Positions 17,129 through 26,058 of a DNA stretch of 43,257 nt are shown piece after piece. Below the pieces are notes generated by a model. It did no database searches, was not told where the DNA came from, and worked only from the letters and a program-made list of their open reading frames with translations. Position 1 is the first letter of the stretch, and every line of letters starts with the position of its first letter. Source of the DNA: Pseudomonas oryzagri (lineage in GTDB: Bacteria; Pseudomonadota; Gammaproteobacteria; Pseudomonadales; Pseudomonadaceae). Location of the stretch: positions 1 to 43,257 of the forward strand of contig NZ_JAJHPU010000004.1 in NCBI RefSeq assembly GCF_020831405.1. Reading direction: 5' to 3'. The translations under genes were made by a program, and so were the position numbers.

Positions 17129-17584
17129 TCAGTTGATCGGCTTGGAAGTGATCCGCCACTGCGCATCCAGGGGGCCGATCATCTCCAGCAGCCGTTTGTA
17201 ACCGGTGCGCAGGATGCGCCACTCGCCCTGCAGCTTGACGTAGCGGTCTTCGTAGATCGCGCTGCCGTTGAGCAGGGTCTGCTTGTCGAGGTTGATGAAG
17301 ACGTCGTTGAGGTACCAGAGGCCGGTGGCTTCGTCGCCGTTGACGACGATTTCCGGGGTGTGGCCATTGTGCATGCCGAAACGGCGGTTGGTGAAGCTGG
17401 TGCGGTAGAACTCCATGGCCTGCTCCAGGCCGTTGAGTTCGAGTTGGTAGGTCGGGCTGTCGAAGCGGATCTGCACCTCGGGGGCGAGGACGCTGCGCAG
17501 CAGTTCCAGGTTGCAGGTGTCGATACCACGGAAATAGCGGGCCTTGAGCTGTTTGATCTGCTCAATGGCAACGAGATCCAGCAT
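17129..17584 (-). CDS. SnoaL-like (NTF2 fold) protein
   Basis: A 151-aa protein of the SnoaL/NTF2-like superfamily: an N-terminal helix (IEQIKQLKARYFRGIDTCNL), then VLAPEVQIRFDSP, an inner IVVNGDEATGLWYL strand region and a final GEWRILRTGYKRL strand. This fold includes ketosteroid isomerase, dehydratases and many uncharacterised proteins. The start was chosen at MLDLVAIEQI with GGAG 9 nt upstream; an ATG 11 codons earlier has no ribosome site. It is the last gene of a minus-strand operon with an SDR and an SRPBCC protein. A fragment of a second copy of its 3' end lies at 18984-19010. A role as isomerase or hydratase partner of the SDR is inference. Confidence 0.82.
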   Translation of the reverse strand: MLDLVAIEQIKQLKARYFRGIDTCNLELLRSVLAPEVQIRFDSPTYQLELNGLEQAMEFYRTSFTNRRFGMHNGHTPEIVVNGDEATGLWYLNDVFINLDKQTLLNGSAIYEDRYVKLQGEWRILRTGYKRLLEMIGPLDAQWRITSKPIN

Positions 17585-17662
17585 GTCGATGATCTCCAGA
17601 GGGAGGGCGAGGGCCATTCTGCGAGTAGCGAAAGGAGGCGACTTCCCTGTCGCCCGGGCTGG

Positions 17663-18454
17663 TCAGCAAGGCAGGAAGTGACCGCCGTTGACGTCCAGTT
17701 GCGCGCCGGTAATGACCTTGGCGTAGTCGCTGGCCAGGTACAGGGCGGCCATGGCGCAGTCGCCGTCTTCGGGGATCTTGCGCAGCGGAATCTGCTGGGC
17801 GATTTGGTCGACCAGCGACTCCATCGAGACGCCCAGGCGCTTGGCTTCGCTCTGGAAGTAGCCGATCACCGGCGCGCCCCACATCCAGCCCATGAAGGTG
17901 GAGTTGACGCGGATGCCGAACGGGCCGAGATCCTGGGCCAGGTACTGCACGGCGGTCTTCAGCGCGCCCTTGGAGACGGCGTAGCCGGATTCCAGCTGGT
18001 TGGGGATGCGGGTGGCCATGGTGTTGATCATCACGATGCTGCCCGAGCGCTGCTGCTTCATCTGCGGCAGCACGGCCTGGGTCATCTGCATGGTGCCGAA
18101 CAGGTTGACCTCCATGGAGTTGCGCCAGTCGTCCATCGACGACGCGGAGGAGCTGCCCCAGGCACCGTGGGAGTAGGCGGAGTTGATCAGGGCGTCGATC
18201 CGCCCGAAGTGCTCGACCGTCAGGTCGGCGAGCTTCTGGCACTGCTCGACCTGGGCAATGTCGGTGGGGACCTTGAGGACCGGGGTGTCGTAGCCCGCGT
18301 CGCGGATGGCCTGCTCGGCCTGGTCCAGCTTGGCCGGGGTGCGGGCGGCCAGCACCACGGCCTTGGCCTGGTATTCGGCGGCGCGCACGGCCAGCTTGAT
18401 GCCCAGGCCGGGACCGATACCGGAAATGATGACGACTTTATCCTTCAGCAACAT
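17663..18454 (-). CDS. Short-chain dehydrogenase/reductase with Thr at the catalytic Ser position
   Basis: A 263-aa SDR with an unusual cofactor loop SGIGPGLG (11-18) in place of TGxxxGxG, N91-S-A-Y in place of NNAG, and Y158/K162. The residue 13 before the Tyr, normally the catalytic Ser, is T145. The enzyme may still be active, as Thr can substitute. It is the middle gene of a minus-strand operon, 41 bp after the SRPBCC gene and 78 bp before SnoaL. A tiny deletion relic of a very similar gene is found at 24558-24698, so this subfamily was once present twice. The substrate is unknown; a ring or side-chain hydroxyl is likely from context. Confidence 0.87.
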   Translation of the reverse strand: MLLKDKVVIISGIGPGLGIKLAVRAAEYQAKAVVLAARTPAKLDQAEQAIRDAGYDTPVLKVPTDIAQVEQCQKLADLTVEHFGRIDALINSAYSHGAWGSSSASSMDDWRNSMEVNLFGTMQMTQAVLPQMKQQRSGSIVMINTMATRIPNQLESGYAVSKGALKTAVQYLAQDLGPFGIRVNSTFMGWMWGAPVIGYFQSEAKRLGVSMESLVDQIAQQIPLRKIPEDGDCAMAALYLASDYAKVITGAQLDVNGGHFLPC

Positions 18455-18495
18455 GGCGATTACCTTCTTGTTGTTGTGGTGCGGAAATGGGCCGC

Positions 18496-18963
18496 TCAGG
18501 CGCGGCTGGCGTGCAGTTGTTCGGCGCGCCGTTTCAGATCCAGGGCCATCTGGTCGAAGCCTTTTTTTACCCAGGCACCGTGCTCGCGCATGATGGTGTC
18601 CTGGTTCAGGCCCAGGAAAATATCGGTGGTGAAGTAGCTGCAGCGGTTGGCGTCGATGGCGGTGATGTATTGATCGCGGCGCGCGGCATCCATGTTTTCC
18701 GGGACCGGGCGCTGCTCCCAGGACAACAGCCGCTCGGGGTCGCAGGCCACCAGATATTCGAAGACCGGAACGGTTTCGGCGCTATCGGGGACGCGTACCT
18801 GCATCAGCACCGGATCGCCGATCTGCAGGCCGCACTTGATGCTCGGACAGAAGCTGTTCCACGCGTGGTAATTGTCCAGATCGGTCAGCACCTCCCAGAC
18901 CACCCGGGCGGGGGCGTCGATTTCCACGGTGATCGAGGTGACGATGTTTTCGGCCTTGGCCAT
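18496..18963 (-). CDS. SRPBCC (START/Bet v1-like) lipid-binding protein
   Basis: A 155-aa protein with the SRPBCC pattern ITVEIDAPARVVWEVLTDLD near the N-terminus and a long C-terminal helix (GAWVKKGFDQMALDLKRRAE). This fold has a deep hydrophobic cavity and binds sterols, polyketides or aromatic compounds; some members are cyclases or hydrolases. AGGAG lies 7 nt before the ATG; the frame continues upstream only through noncoding repeat DNA. It is the first gene of the three-gene minus-strand operon with an SDR and SnoaL. No clear consensus operator lies upstream. It could bind or shuttle the steroid substrate; this is inference from fold and context. Confidence 0.82.
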   Translation of the reverse strand: MAKAENIVTSITVEIDAPARVVWEVLTDLDNYHAWNSFCPSIKCGLQIGDPVLMQVRVPDSAETVPVFEYLVACDPERLLSWEQRPVPENMDAARRDQYITAIDANRCSYFTTDIFLGLNQDTIMREHGAWVKKGFDQMALDLKRRAEQLHASRA

Positions 18964-18983
18964 GACTCGCTCCTGTAGTGCAC

Positions 18984-19010
18984 TCAGTTGATGGGTTTGG
19001 AAGTGATTTG
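18984..19010 (-). pseudogene. Residual 3' end of a second SnoaL gene
   Basis: The plus-strand sequence TCAGTTGATGGGTTTGGAAG, followed by TGAT, differs at only two of 24 positions from the 3' end of the SnoaL gene (17128-17151). On the minus strand it encodes the same tail ITSKPIN and a stop. Nothing upstream resembles SnoaL, so only the last codons survive, just ahead of the SRPBCC gene. Confidence 0.6.
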
Positions 19011-19093
19011 GAGCTGCTTGCTCAAGCACTGCTCCGGTACTCGCTGGCAGCCGCCCGGGACCGACTGGCGGCCCCAAGGCGGGTAGAGGCACC

Positions 19094-19189
19094 TGTAGGG
19101 GCGAATTCATTCGCCAAGCAGGCCATCGGCCTGCCCTTGGCAACGTCGGGGCCGCGTGGCGGCCCATGGCGAATGAATTCGCCCCTACA
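19094..19189. repeat. Long palindromic intergenic repeat, copy 6
   Basis: A full-length consensus copy between the SRPBCC operon promoter region and the end of the sulfation gene cysNC. Confidence 0.95.
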
Positions 19190-19222
19190 AGGTGGTGCTC
19201 CCGCCACGGCCCGCATGGACTT

Positions 19223-21100
19223 TCAGCGCGCCAGCAGGTACTCGACGATGCGCTCGGCGGCGGTCTCCGCCGATTCGCGGCTGGTGTCGATGCGCAGGTC
19301 CGGCGCCAGCGGCGGCTCGTAGGGCGAGTCGATGCCGGTGAAGTTCTTCAGCTCGCCGCGCCGCGCCTTTTGGTACAGGCCCTTGGGATCGCGCTGCTCG
19401 GCCAGCGCCAGCGGCGTGTCGACGAAGATCTCCAGGAAGGCGCCGTCGCCGGCCAGGCTGCGCGCCAGCTCGCGCTCGGCGCGGAACGGCGAGATGAACG
19501 ACACCAGGGTGATCAGCCCGGCGTCGAGCATCAGCCGGCCCACCTCGGCCACCCGGCGGATGTTCTCCACCCGGTCGGCTTCGCTGAAGCCCAGGTCGCG
19601 GTTCAGGCCGTGGCGCACGTTGTCGCCGTCGAGCAGGTAGGTGTGGCGGCCCAGAGCGTTCAGCTTGCGTTCCACCAGGTTGGCGATGGTCGACTTGCCG
19701 GCGCCGGACAGCCCGGTGAACCACAGCATGCGCGGCGTCTGGCCCTTCAGCGCGGCGCGGGCGGCGGCGTCGACGTCGATGGCCTGCCAGTGCACGTTCT
19801 GCGCCCGGCGCAGGGCGAAGTGCAGCATGCCGGCGCCGACGGTCTGGTTGCTCAGCCGGTCGATGACGATGAAGCCGCCGGTGTCGCGGTTGTCCGCGTA
19901 GGGATCGAAGGGGATCGGCTGGTCGAGGCCGAGGTTGCACACGCCGATCTCGTTGAGCTGCAGGGTCCGGGCGGCCAGCTGTTCCAGGCTGTTGACGTCG
20001 ACCTTGTGCTTGAGGGTGGCGCAGCTCATGGCCAGCGTGCGGCAGCCAATCTTCATCAGGTAGGGGCGGCCGGGCAGCATGGGTTCCTCGCCCATCCACA
20101 CCAGGGTGGCCTCGAACTGGTCGGCGACCGCCGGCGGCGCGTCGGCCAGGGCGATCAGATCGCCACGGCTGATGTCGATCTCGTCTTCCAGGGTCAGGGT
20201 CACCGCCTGGCCGCAGAGCGCCTCCTGCTGCTCGCCGGCCATGCCGAGGATGCCGGCGACGCGGCTCTGCTTGCCCGAAGGCAGCACGCGGATGCTCTCG
20301 CCGACGCGCAGGCTGCCGGCGGCGACGTTGCCGGCGAAGCCGCGGAAGTCGAGGTTGGGCCGGTTCACCCACTGCACCGGCAGGCGGAAGGGCGCGCGGC
20401 TGGCGCGGCCGTCGTCCAGCGGGGCGCTTTCCAGGTGCTGCAGCAGGCTGGGGCCCTGGTACCAGGGCATGGCTTCGCTGCGCTCCAGCAGGTTGTCGCC
20501 CTTGAGCGCGGAGAGCGGGATGCAGCGGATGTCGGTCAGGCCGAGCTTGGCGGCGAAGGCACGGTACTCGGCCTCGATGTCGCGGAACACGCTTTCCGAA
20601 TAGTCCATCAGGTCCATCTTGTTCACCGCCACCACGACCTGGCGGATGCCCAGCAGGGACACCAGGAAGCTGTGCCGGCGGGTCTGCGCCAGCAGGCCCT
20701 GGCGGGCGTCGATGAGGATCACCGCGAGGTCGGCGGTGGAGGCGCCGGTGACCATGTTGCGGGTGTACTGCTCGTGGCCGGGGGTGTCGGCGACGATGAA
20801 CTTGCGCTTGTCGGTGGCGAAGAAACGGTAGGCGACGTCGATGGTGATGCCCTGTTCGCGCTCGGCGGCCAGGCCGTCCACCAGCAGGGCGAAATCCAGT
20901 TCGCCGCCCTGGGTGCCGAGCTTCTTCGAGTCGACTTCGAGCTGGCCGAGCTGGTCCTCGAAGAGCACCTTGGTCTCGTAGAGCAGGCGGCCGATCAGGG
21001 TGCTCTTGCCGTCGTCGACGCTGCCGCAGGTGATGAAGCGCAGCAGGTCCTTGCGCTGTTGCTGCTGCAGGTACTGGTCCAGGTTGGTCATCGCGTTCAT
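19223..21100 (-). CDS. cysNC: Bifunctional sulfate adenylyltransferase GTPase subunit / APS kinase
   Basis: A 625-aa fusion protein. The N-terminal CysN part is the GTPase that drives APS formation with CysD: P-loop GSVDDGKS (26-33), DTPGH (105-109), NKMD (160-163). The C-terminal CysC part is APS kinase, making PAPS: P-loop GLSGAGKST (463-471), DGDN (491-494) and the region around FISPFRAER (535-543). ATP, sulfate and GTP are thus turned into PAPS, the sulfuryl donor. The start ATG overlaps the cysD stop by one base (TGATG), a tight translational coupling. The gene order cysD-cysNC is standard, but the location beside a PAPS sulfotransferase and an operator of the cluster suggests a dedicated supply rather than the general assimilation copy. 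Confidence 0.95.
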   Translation of the reverse strand: MNAMTNLDQYLQQQQRKDLLRFITCGSVDDGKSTLIGRLLYETKVLFEDQLGQLEVDSKKLGTQGGELDFALLVDGLAAEREQGITIDVAYRFFATDKRKFIVADTPGHEQYTRNMVTGASTADLAVILIDARQGLLAQTRRHSFLVSLLGIRQVVVAVNKMDLMDYSESVFRDIEAEYRAFAAKLGLTDIRCIPLSALKGDNLLERSEAMPWYQGPSLLQHLESAPLDDGRASRAPFRLPVQWVNRPNLDFRGFAGNVAAGSLRVGESIRVLPSGKQSRVAGILGMAGEQQEALCGQAVTLTLEDEIDISRGDLIALADAPPAVADQFEATLVWMGEEPMLPGRPYLMKIGCRTLAMSCATLKHKVDVNSLEQLAARTLQLNEIGVCNLGLDQPIPFDPYADNRDTGGFIVIDRLSNQTVGAGMLHFALRRAQNVHWQAIDVDAAARAALKGQTPRMLWFTGLSGAGKSTIANLVERKLNALGRHTYLLDGDNVRHGLNRDLGFSEADRVENIRRVAEVGRLMLDAGLITLVSFISPFRAERELARSLAGDGAFLEIFVDTPLALAEQRDPKGLYQKARRGELKNFTGIDSPYEPPLAPDLRIDTSRESAETAAERIVEYLLAR

Positions 21101-21996
21101 CAGAAGTACCCCTCTTGCTTCTTCTTCTCCATGGAACCGGCGGAATCGCTGTCGATCAGCCGGCCCTGGCGCTCGGAGGTGCGGCTCACCAGCATCTCCT
21201 GGATGATGGCTTCGAGGCTGTCGGCCTCGCTGTCGATGGCGCCGGTCAGCGGGTAGCAGCCCAGGGTGCGGAAGCGCACCTTGCGCATCTCGGGCGTCTC
21301 TCCGGGCAGCAGCGGCAGGCGCTCGTCGTCGACCATGATCAGGGTGCCGTCGCGGCGCACCACCGGGCGCTCGGCGGCGAGGTAGAGGGGAACGATGGGG
21401 ATGCGCTCGAGGTAGATGTATTGCCAGATGTCCAGCTCGGTCCAGTTGGACAGCGGGAACACCCGCAGGCTTTCGCCCTTGCGCTTGCGCGTGTTGTACA
21501 GGTGCCACAGCTCAGGGCGCTGCTGCTTGGGGTCCCAGCGGTGCTGCGCGGAGCGGATCGAGAACACCCGCTCCTTGGCGCGCGACTTCTCCTCGTCGCG
21601 CCGCGCGCCGCCGAACGCGGCGTCGAAGCCGTGCAGGTCCAGCGCCTGCTTGAGGCCCTGGGTCTTCCAGACGTCGGTGTGCAGGGCCGAGCCGTGCTCG
21701 AAGGGGTTGATGCCGCGCTCCACGCCTTCGGGGTTGACGTGCACCAGCAGCTCCAGGCCCAGGCGCTGCGCGGTCTGGTCGCGGAAGGCGATCATCTCGC
21801 GGAACTTCCAGGTGGTGTCGACGTGGAGCAGGGGGAAGGGCGGCTTGCCCGGGGCGAAGGCCTTCATCGCCAGGTGCAGCATCACTGCGCTGTCCTTGCC
21901 GATGGAGTAGAGCATCACCGGGTTCTCACACTCGGCGACCACTTCGCGGATGATCTGGACGCTTTCCGCTTCCAGGCGTTGCAGGTGAGTCAGCAT
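21100..21996 (-). CDS. cysD: Sulfate adenylyltransferase subunit 2
   Basis: A 298-aa ATP sulfurylase small subunit, forming APS from ATP and sulfate together with CysN. The PP-loop SIGKDS (31-36) near [36 protein letters not shown] and [14 protein letters not shown] are family signatures, and the C-terminus ends [12 protein letters not shown] as in typical CysD. GGAG lies 7 nt before the ATG. It is the first gene of the cysD-cysNC operon, divergent from the DUF1214-sulfotransferase operon across 243 bp with two operator copies. Confidence 0.95.
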   Translation of the reverse strand: MLTHLQRLEAESVQIIREVVAECENPVMLYSIGKDSAVMLHLAMKAFAPGKPPFPLLHVDTTWKFREMIAFRDQTAQRLGLELLVHVNPEGVERGINPFEHGSALHTDVWKTQGLKQALDLHGFDAAFGGARRDEEKSRAKERVFSIRSAQHRWDPKQQRPELWHLYNTRKRKGESLRVFPLSNWTELDIWQYIYLERIPIVPLYLAAERPVVRRDGTLIMVDDERLPLLPGETPEMRKVRFRTLGCYPLTGAIDSEADSLEAIIQEMLVSRTSERQGRLIDSDSAGSMEKKKQEGYF

Positions 21997-22079
21997 CGCT
22001 TGTCTCCGTGGGAGGGGATCGGCGCCGCGGGCTGCGGGCCGGCTTTTTTCCACGGTAGGGAAGCTGCCGCTCTGGCTTC

Positions 22080-22097
22080 TTCGTCTGACCAGACGAA
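22080..22097. promoter_or_regulatory. Candidate cluster operator, cysD promoter
   Basis: TTCGTCTGACCAGACGAA has perfect 8-bp arms around a 2-bp centre and is the most symmetric copy of the motif. Its centre is about 92 bp upstream of cysD. Confidence 0.8.
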
Positions 22098-22151
22098 CTT
22101 TTTCCGCCCTCGACGAGCAGGGCTTCCGGCCACCCACCGGCTGCCCGCTTT

Positions 22152-22169
22152 TTAGTCCGCCCAGACGAA
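22152..22169 (+). promoter_or_regulatory. Candidate cluster operator, DUF1214/sulfotransferase promoter
   Basis: TTAGTCCGCCCAGACGAA matches consensus except at the last base and at one mispaired inner base. It is centred about 80 bp upstream of the DUF1214 gene and 72 bp from the cysD-side copy. Confidence 0.75.
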
Positions 22170-22239
22170 GAATCGATGCCCGCGGCCTCCCTAAGGTGAC
22201 GACAGCGGCGCCCCCTGCGCCGGACCAGAGGAGACCGAC

Positions 22240-23352
22240 ATGGCGATAGACGAGATCGAACGGCAGGTATGCAGCGGGCAGGTCTGGAGCGATTTCTGCG
22301 ACCAGCTCAAGCGGTGTGGCGAGCAGATCCTGCGGGCCGAGGCGCCCAGCGACGCGCTGAACCGCGCGGAGGGTTACCGCTACCTCACCCGCCTGCTGCG
22401 CATCGCCCTGGAAATGCACCTGGAGTTCGCCGACCCGGACTTCCCCGGCTTCTTCTCGCCGTCCCATGAGACGGCCAAGATCGGCGCCGACAACCCGGAC
22501 AACCTGTACCAGTACGCCCGCCTCAACGGCGAGAACCAGTACCGGGTCAGCGGCCGGCGCGGCAGCGTGGCCTACCTCAGCTTCGGCACCCAGAAGGGCG
22601 GCTACGAGAGCGACGGCACGATGATCCAGACCGGCTTCATCGACGCCAGCCAGTTGCAGCTGGAGGCCGACGGCAGCTTCGAGCTGATCCTCAGCCAGCA
22701 GCCGCCGGCCAGCGGCAACTGGCTGCGCCTGGAGCCGGCGAGCAACGCGCTGATCGTGCGCCAGACTTTCCTCGACCGCGGCGCCGAGCAGCCGGCCCAA
22801 CTGCGCATCGAGCGTCTGGACAACCGGCAGCAGCCCGACCCCCTGACTGCCGAACGTCTGCAGCAGAGCCTGGGGCGGGTCGCCAGCTTCGTCGAGAACA
22901 CCGCGCGGCTGTTCGCCGACTGGGCCGAGGGTTACCAGGCCCGGCCGAACCAGTTGCCGCCGGCCGACCAGGCGCTGTGCCAGGCGGTGGGCGGCGATCC
23001 GAACATCTTTTACTACCACGGCTACTGGAAGCTGGCCGAGGACGAGGCGCTGCTGATCGAAGTGGAGCAGGTACCCGACTGCGACTTCTGGAACCTGCAG
23101 ATCGACAACTACTGGATGGAGTCGCTGGACTACCGCTACCACCGCATCTGCCTGAACAAGCACTCGGCGCGGCTCGACGGCCGAGGCGGCGTGCGCCTGG
23201 TGCTCAGTCACCGCGATCCCGGCCTGCCCAACTGGCTGGAAACCGCCGGGCATGCCGACGGCACCTTCTGCCTGCGCTGGGTCGGCGCCCAGTCCCCGGT
23301 CCATCCCACCACCCGCGTGGTCAAGCTCGCCCACCTCGAGGAGCTGCAATGA
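22240..23352 (+). CDS. DUF1214-domain protein
   Basis: A 370-aa protein whose C-terminal half ([40 protein letters not shown], and LVLSHRDPG with [20 protein letters not shown] nearby) has the pattern of DUF1214. The N-terminal part is helical and carries no motif I know. DUF1214 function is unknown. It is cytoplasmic by appearance (no signal peptide). GGAG lies 8 nt before the ATG. Its stop overlaps the start of the sulfotransferase gene (ATGA), so the two are translationally coupled. It is controlled from the 22152-22169 operator region by position. A role in handling the sulfated compound or its acceptor is speculation. Confidence 0.8.
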   Translation: MAIDEIERQVCSGQVWSDFCDQLKRCGEQILRAEAPSDALNRAEGYRYLTRLLRIALEMHLEFADPDFPGFFSPSHETAKIGADNPDNLYQYARLNGENQYRVSGRRGSVAYLSFGTQKGGYESDGTMIQTGFIDASQLQLEADGSFELILSQQPPASGNWLRLEPASNALIVRQTFLDRGAEQPAQLRIERLDNRQQPDPLTAERLQQSLGRVASFVENTARLFADWAEGYQARPNQLPPADQALCQAVGGDPNIFYYHGYWKLAEDEALLIEVEQVPDCDFWNLQIDNYWMESLDYRYHRICLNKHSARLDGRGGVRLVLSHRDPGLPNWLETAGHADGTFCLRWVGAQSPVHPTTRVVKLAHLEELQ

Positions 23353-24521
23353 GCCATTCCGTTTCCTTCGCCCCCGACAGCCTGCTGGCCGAGGCCAGCG
23401 CCCGCACCGAAGGGCTGGACGACTTCGGTCCCGGCGATTTTCGCGAGGCCCTGCGCGTGCTGGAGCCGGCCCTGCACGGGCAGGCCCGCCTGTCGGCCCA
23501 GGGCGCGACCCTGCTGCGCGAGAAGCTGGTGTCGCAATTGGCCAACCGCCTGGTGATCGAGGACCACTGCAAGCGCTTCCCGGAGATCCTCGAGCAGCCC
23601 GTCGACGACCCGCTGGTGATCGTCGGCCTGCCGCGCACCGGCACCACGTTGCTGCAGCGCCTGCTGGCGGTGGACCCGCAGTTCAGCAAGGCGCAGTGGT
23701 GGGAGACCCGCTATCCGGCGCCGCTGCCCGGGGAAAGCCTGGAGCGGCCGGACCAGCGCATCGGCCGGGCGCGCGGCGAAGTGGCGGCGATGATCGAGTT
23801 CGTGCCGCAGATCCTCGCCATCCACCCGCTAGACGCCGAGCAGCCGGACGAGGAGTTCATGCTGATGGAGCACTCCTTCCTCTGCGCCATGGACTCCTAC
23901 GTCAACGTGCCGGACTACACCGCCTGGCTCGATCGCCAGGAGCAGACCCAGGTCTACGCTTACCTGAAGAAGACCCTGCAGTTCCTGCAGTGGCAGCAGG
24001 CCCGCCGCGGCATCGCCCCGGGGCGGCGCTGGCTGCTCAAGAGTCCGCAGCACCTGCACACCCTGGAGCTGCTGCTCAAGGTGTTCCCCGGCGCGCAGGT
24101 GATCCTCACCCACCGCGATCCGGGCAAGACCATTCCGTCGCTGGCCAGCTTCATCCATACCCTCTGGCAGATGTACAGCGACCAGGCCGACCCGGCCCAG
24201 GTCGGCGAGCAGTGGAACAGCCGCATGGCCCGCGCCCTGCGCCACAGCATGGCGGTCCGCGAGCGGATGCCGGCCGGCGCCTTCCTCGACGTGCGCTTCG
24301 AGGACACCGTGCAGGCCCCGCTGGATGTGGTGGAGCGCATCTACCGCTTCGCCGGCCTCGAACTGGCGCCGGCGACCCAGGTGGCGATGGCTGCCTGGCT
24401 GGCGCTGAACGGCCGCGACAAGCGCGCCGCCCACCAGTACGACGCGGCCGCCTTCGGCCTGGACGAGGCCCGCCTGGAACAGGACTACGGCGCCTATCGC
24501 ACCCGCCACCTGGCCCACTGA
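23349..24521 (+). CDS. PAPS-dependent sulfotransferase
   Basis: A 390-aa Sulfotransfer_3-type enzyme predicted to move the sulfuryl group from PAPS to a hydroxyl (or similar) acceptor, releasing PAP. It has the 5'-phosphosulfate loop PRTGTT (95-100) within [17 protein letters not shown], and a 3'-phosphate-binding segment [18 protein letters not shown]. The start ATG overlaps the DUF1214 stop by four bases. PAPS supply genes are divergent and share the intergenic control region, and a DHH phosphoesterase follows on the same strand. In this steroid cluster the acceptor could be a hydroxysteroid or bile-acid-like intermediate; this is inference, as acceptor preference cannot be read from sequence. 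Confidence 0.9.
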   Translation: MSHSVSFAPDSLLAEASARTEGLDDFGPGDFREALRVLEPALHGQARLSAQGATLLREKLVSQLANRLVIEDHCKRFPEILEQPVDDPLVIVGLPRTGTTLLQRLLAVDPQFSKAQWWETRYPAPLPGESLERPDQRIGRARGEVAAMIEFVPQILAIHPLDAEQPDEEFMLMEHSFLCAMDSYVNVPDYTAWLDRQEQTQVYAYLKKTLQFLQWQQARRGIAPGRRWLLKSPQHLHTLELLLKVFPGAQVILTHRDPGKTIPSLASFIHTLWQMYSDQADPAQVGEQWNSRMARALRHSMAVRERMPAGAFLDVRFEDTVQAPLDVVERIYRFAGLELAPATQVAMAAWLALNGRDKRAAHQYDAAAFGLDEARLEQDYGAYRTRHLAH

Positions 24522-24557
24522 TTTTCCCGCCCGACAACAAGCACAGAGAAAAACCAC

Positions 24558-24698
24558 ATGCTGCTGAACGACAAGGTTGGGATGCTCTCCGGCATCGGAC
24601 CCGGCGGGGACATCGAGCCCGCGCTGTTCCCGGTCTCCGACTATGCCAGTGCGATCAATGGCGCCCAGCTCGACACCAACGGCGAGCGGATGCGCTGA
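24558..24698 (+). pseudogene. 46-codon internal-deletion relic of an SDR gene
   Basis: An open frame that starts MLLNDKVGMLSGIGPGGDIE and ends ALFPVSDYASAINGAQLDTN with a short tail. The first part matches the N-terminus (MLLKDKVVIISGIGPGLG) and the second the C-terminus (ALYLASDYAKVITGAQLDVN) of the SDR at 17663-18454. About 215 central residues, including the Tyr/Lys active site, are missing, although the frame is intact. It cannot be an active SDR. It sits between the sulfotransferase and the DHH gene, so an SDR was once part of the sulfation operon. Confidence 0.85.
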
Positions 24699-24708
24699 GG
24701 AGGCGAAC

Positions 24709-25695
24709 ATGCTGGATCATTGCGCCTTCAACGGCGACGCCGACGGGCTGTGCGCCCTGCAGCAACTGCGCCTGGCCGGCGAACTGGACGCGGCGGTGCG
24801 CCTGGTCAGCGGGGTGAAACGCGACATCGGCCTGCTCGAACGGGTGCAGGCCGGCCCCGGCGAGCGGGTCACGGTGCTGGACATCGCCCACGACAGCAAC
24901 CGCGCGGATGTCGCGCGGCTGCTCGCCGGCGGGGTCCGGGTGCGCTACTTCGACCACCACTTCGCCGGCGAGCTGCCGGAGCATCCGGGGTTCGAGTCGT
25001 TCATCGACACCGCCGCGGACGTCTGCACCAGCCTGCTGGTGGATCGCTTCCTCGACGGCCGCTTCCACCGCTGGGCGGTGGCGGCGGCCTTCGGCGACGG
25101 CATGCCGGGACCGGCGCGGGCGCTGGCCCTGCGCCACGGGCTGGGGGAGGGCGACACCACGCTGCTCGCCGAGCTGGGCCTGCTGCTCAACTACAACGCC
25201 TACGGCGAGCAGCCGGCCGACCTGCATTTCGACCCGCTGGCGCTGGCGGCGCAGCTGCTGCCGTACCGGGACCCGCTCGACTTCGTGCGCGATAGCCCGA
25301 GCTTCCAGCGCCTGCGCGAAGGCCATGCGGCCGATATGGCGGAAGCCGCCGCACTGCGCCCGTGGCGGGAGGTGCCGGGAGCCCGCCTGTACCGCCTGCC
25401 TGACGCACCCTGGGCGCGCCGGGTCAGCGGAGTGCTGGCCAACCAGCTGGCGGCCGCCGATCCGCAGCGCGCGCTGGGGCTGCTCTCGGCGCGCGCCGAC
25501 GGCGGCTGGACCTTCAGCCTGCGGGTCCCCGCCGCCGCGCTGGAGGCCGATGCCTTCTGCCGGCGCTACCCCAGCGGCGGCGGCCGCAAGCGCGCCGCCG
25601 GCATCAACCACCTGCCGGACGAGATGCTGGAGAACTTCGCGGCGGCCTTCCTGGCCGACTATCCCGCGCCCGCAGTCCCCAGGGCGAACGCATGA
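24709..25695 (+). CDS. DHH/DHHA1 phosphoesterase
   Basis: A 328-aa DHH-superfamily protein. Metal-binding motifs are FNGDADG (7-13), DIAHDSN (58-64) and FDHH (81-84); the C-terminal GGGRKRAAGI is the DHHA1 substrate-binding motif. Relatives of the NrnA type hydrolyse short oligonucleotides and 3'-phosphoadenosine 5'-phosphate (PAP); RecJ-type nucleases are longer. The position directly after a PAPS sulfotransferase fits PAP removal, which would relieve product inhibition. GGAGG lies 5 nt before the ATG. The gene follows the SDR relic by 10 bp and is probably in the sulfotransferase operon. Alternatives are an oligoribonuclease or an uncharacterised phosphohydrolase. Confidence 0.85.
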   Translation: MLDHCAFNGDADGLCALQQLRLAGELDAAVRLVSGVKRDIGLLERVQAGPGERVTVLDIAHDSNRADVARLLAGGVRVRYFDHHFAGELPEHPGFESFIDTAADVCTSLLVDRFLDGRFHRWAVAAAFGDGMPGPARALALRHGLGEGDTTLLAELGLLLNYNAYGEQPADLHFDPLALAAQLLPYRDPLDFVRDSPSFQRLREGHAADMAEAAALRPWREVPGARLYRLPDAPWARRVSGVLANQLAAADPQRALGLLSARADGGWTFSLRVPAAALEADAFCRRYPSGGGRKRAAGINHLPDEMLENFAAAFLADYPAPAVPRANA

Positions 25696-25700
25696 CCCGC

Positions 25701-25796
25701 TGTAGGGGCGAATTCATTCGCCAGGCAGGCCCTCGGCCTGCCCTTGGCAACAGCCGGGCCGCGTTGCGGCCCAAGGCGAATGAATTCGCCCCTACA
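25701..25796. repeat. Long palindromic intergenic repeat, copy 7
   Basis: A full-length copy directly after the DHH gene. With the operator at 25851-25868 it accounts for the recognisable content of the 363-bp gap before the acyl-CoA dehydrogenase gene. Confidence 0.95.
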
Positions 25797-25850
25797 GGCC
25801 AGCAAATCGCCCGCAGTCGCCCGGCAAGCCAGTCGCCAGCGACCCGCGCG

Positions 25851-25868
25851 TTAGTCCCATAGGACGAT
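25851..25868 (+). promoter_or_regulatory. Candidate cluster operator, first acyl-CoA dehydrogenase operon
   Basis: TTAGTCCCATAGGACGAT matches the consensus fully. It lies about 200 bp upstream of the start at 26059, farther than the other sites, so a long leader or a different start point is possible. Confidence 0.75.
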
Positions 25869-26058
25869 GTTGGCCCCCTGACGCGGGAGTTAAATCCGAT
25901 TCATGGGGCCTCACGGCAGGCCCCCATGAACACGCGCGAGGGGTGCGCCGCATGGCTATCCGTGGACGGGCCTGCCGCTCGCAGGATTTCCGGCAGGCGC
26001 GCGGCTTCGTCGTCGAGAGGCGCAGCGCGCGATTTTCCCAGGCTGAGGCAGGCCGACC

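Noticed and set aside
21997-23349. Minus-strand extension of the cysD frame across the DUF1214 gene
   Set aside because: Absence of stops is due to high GC; CysD has a normal length and a good ribosome site at 21996.
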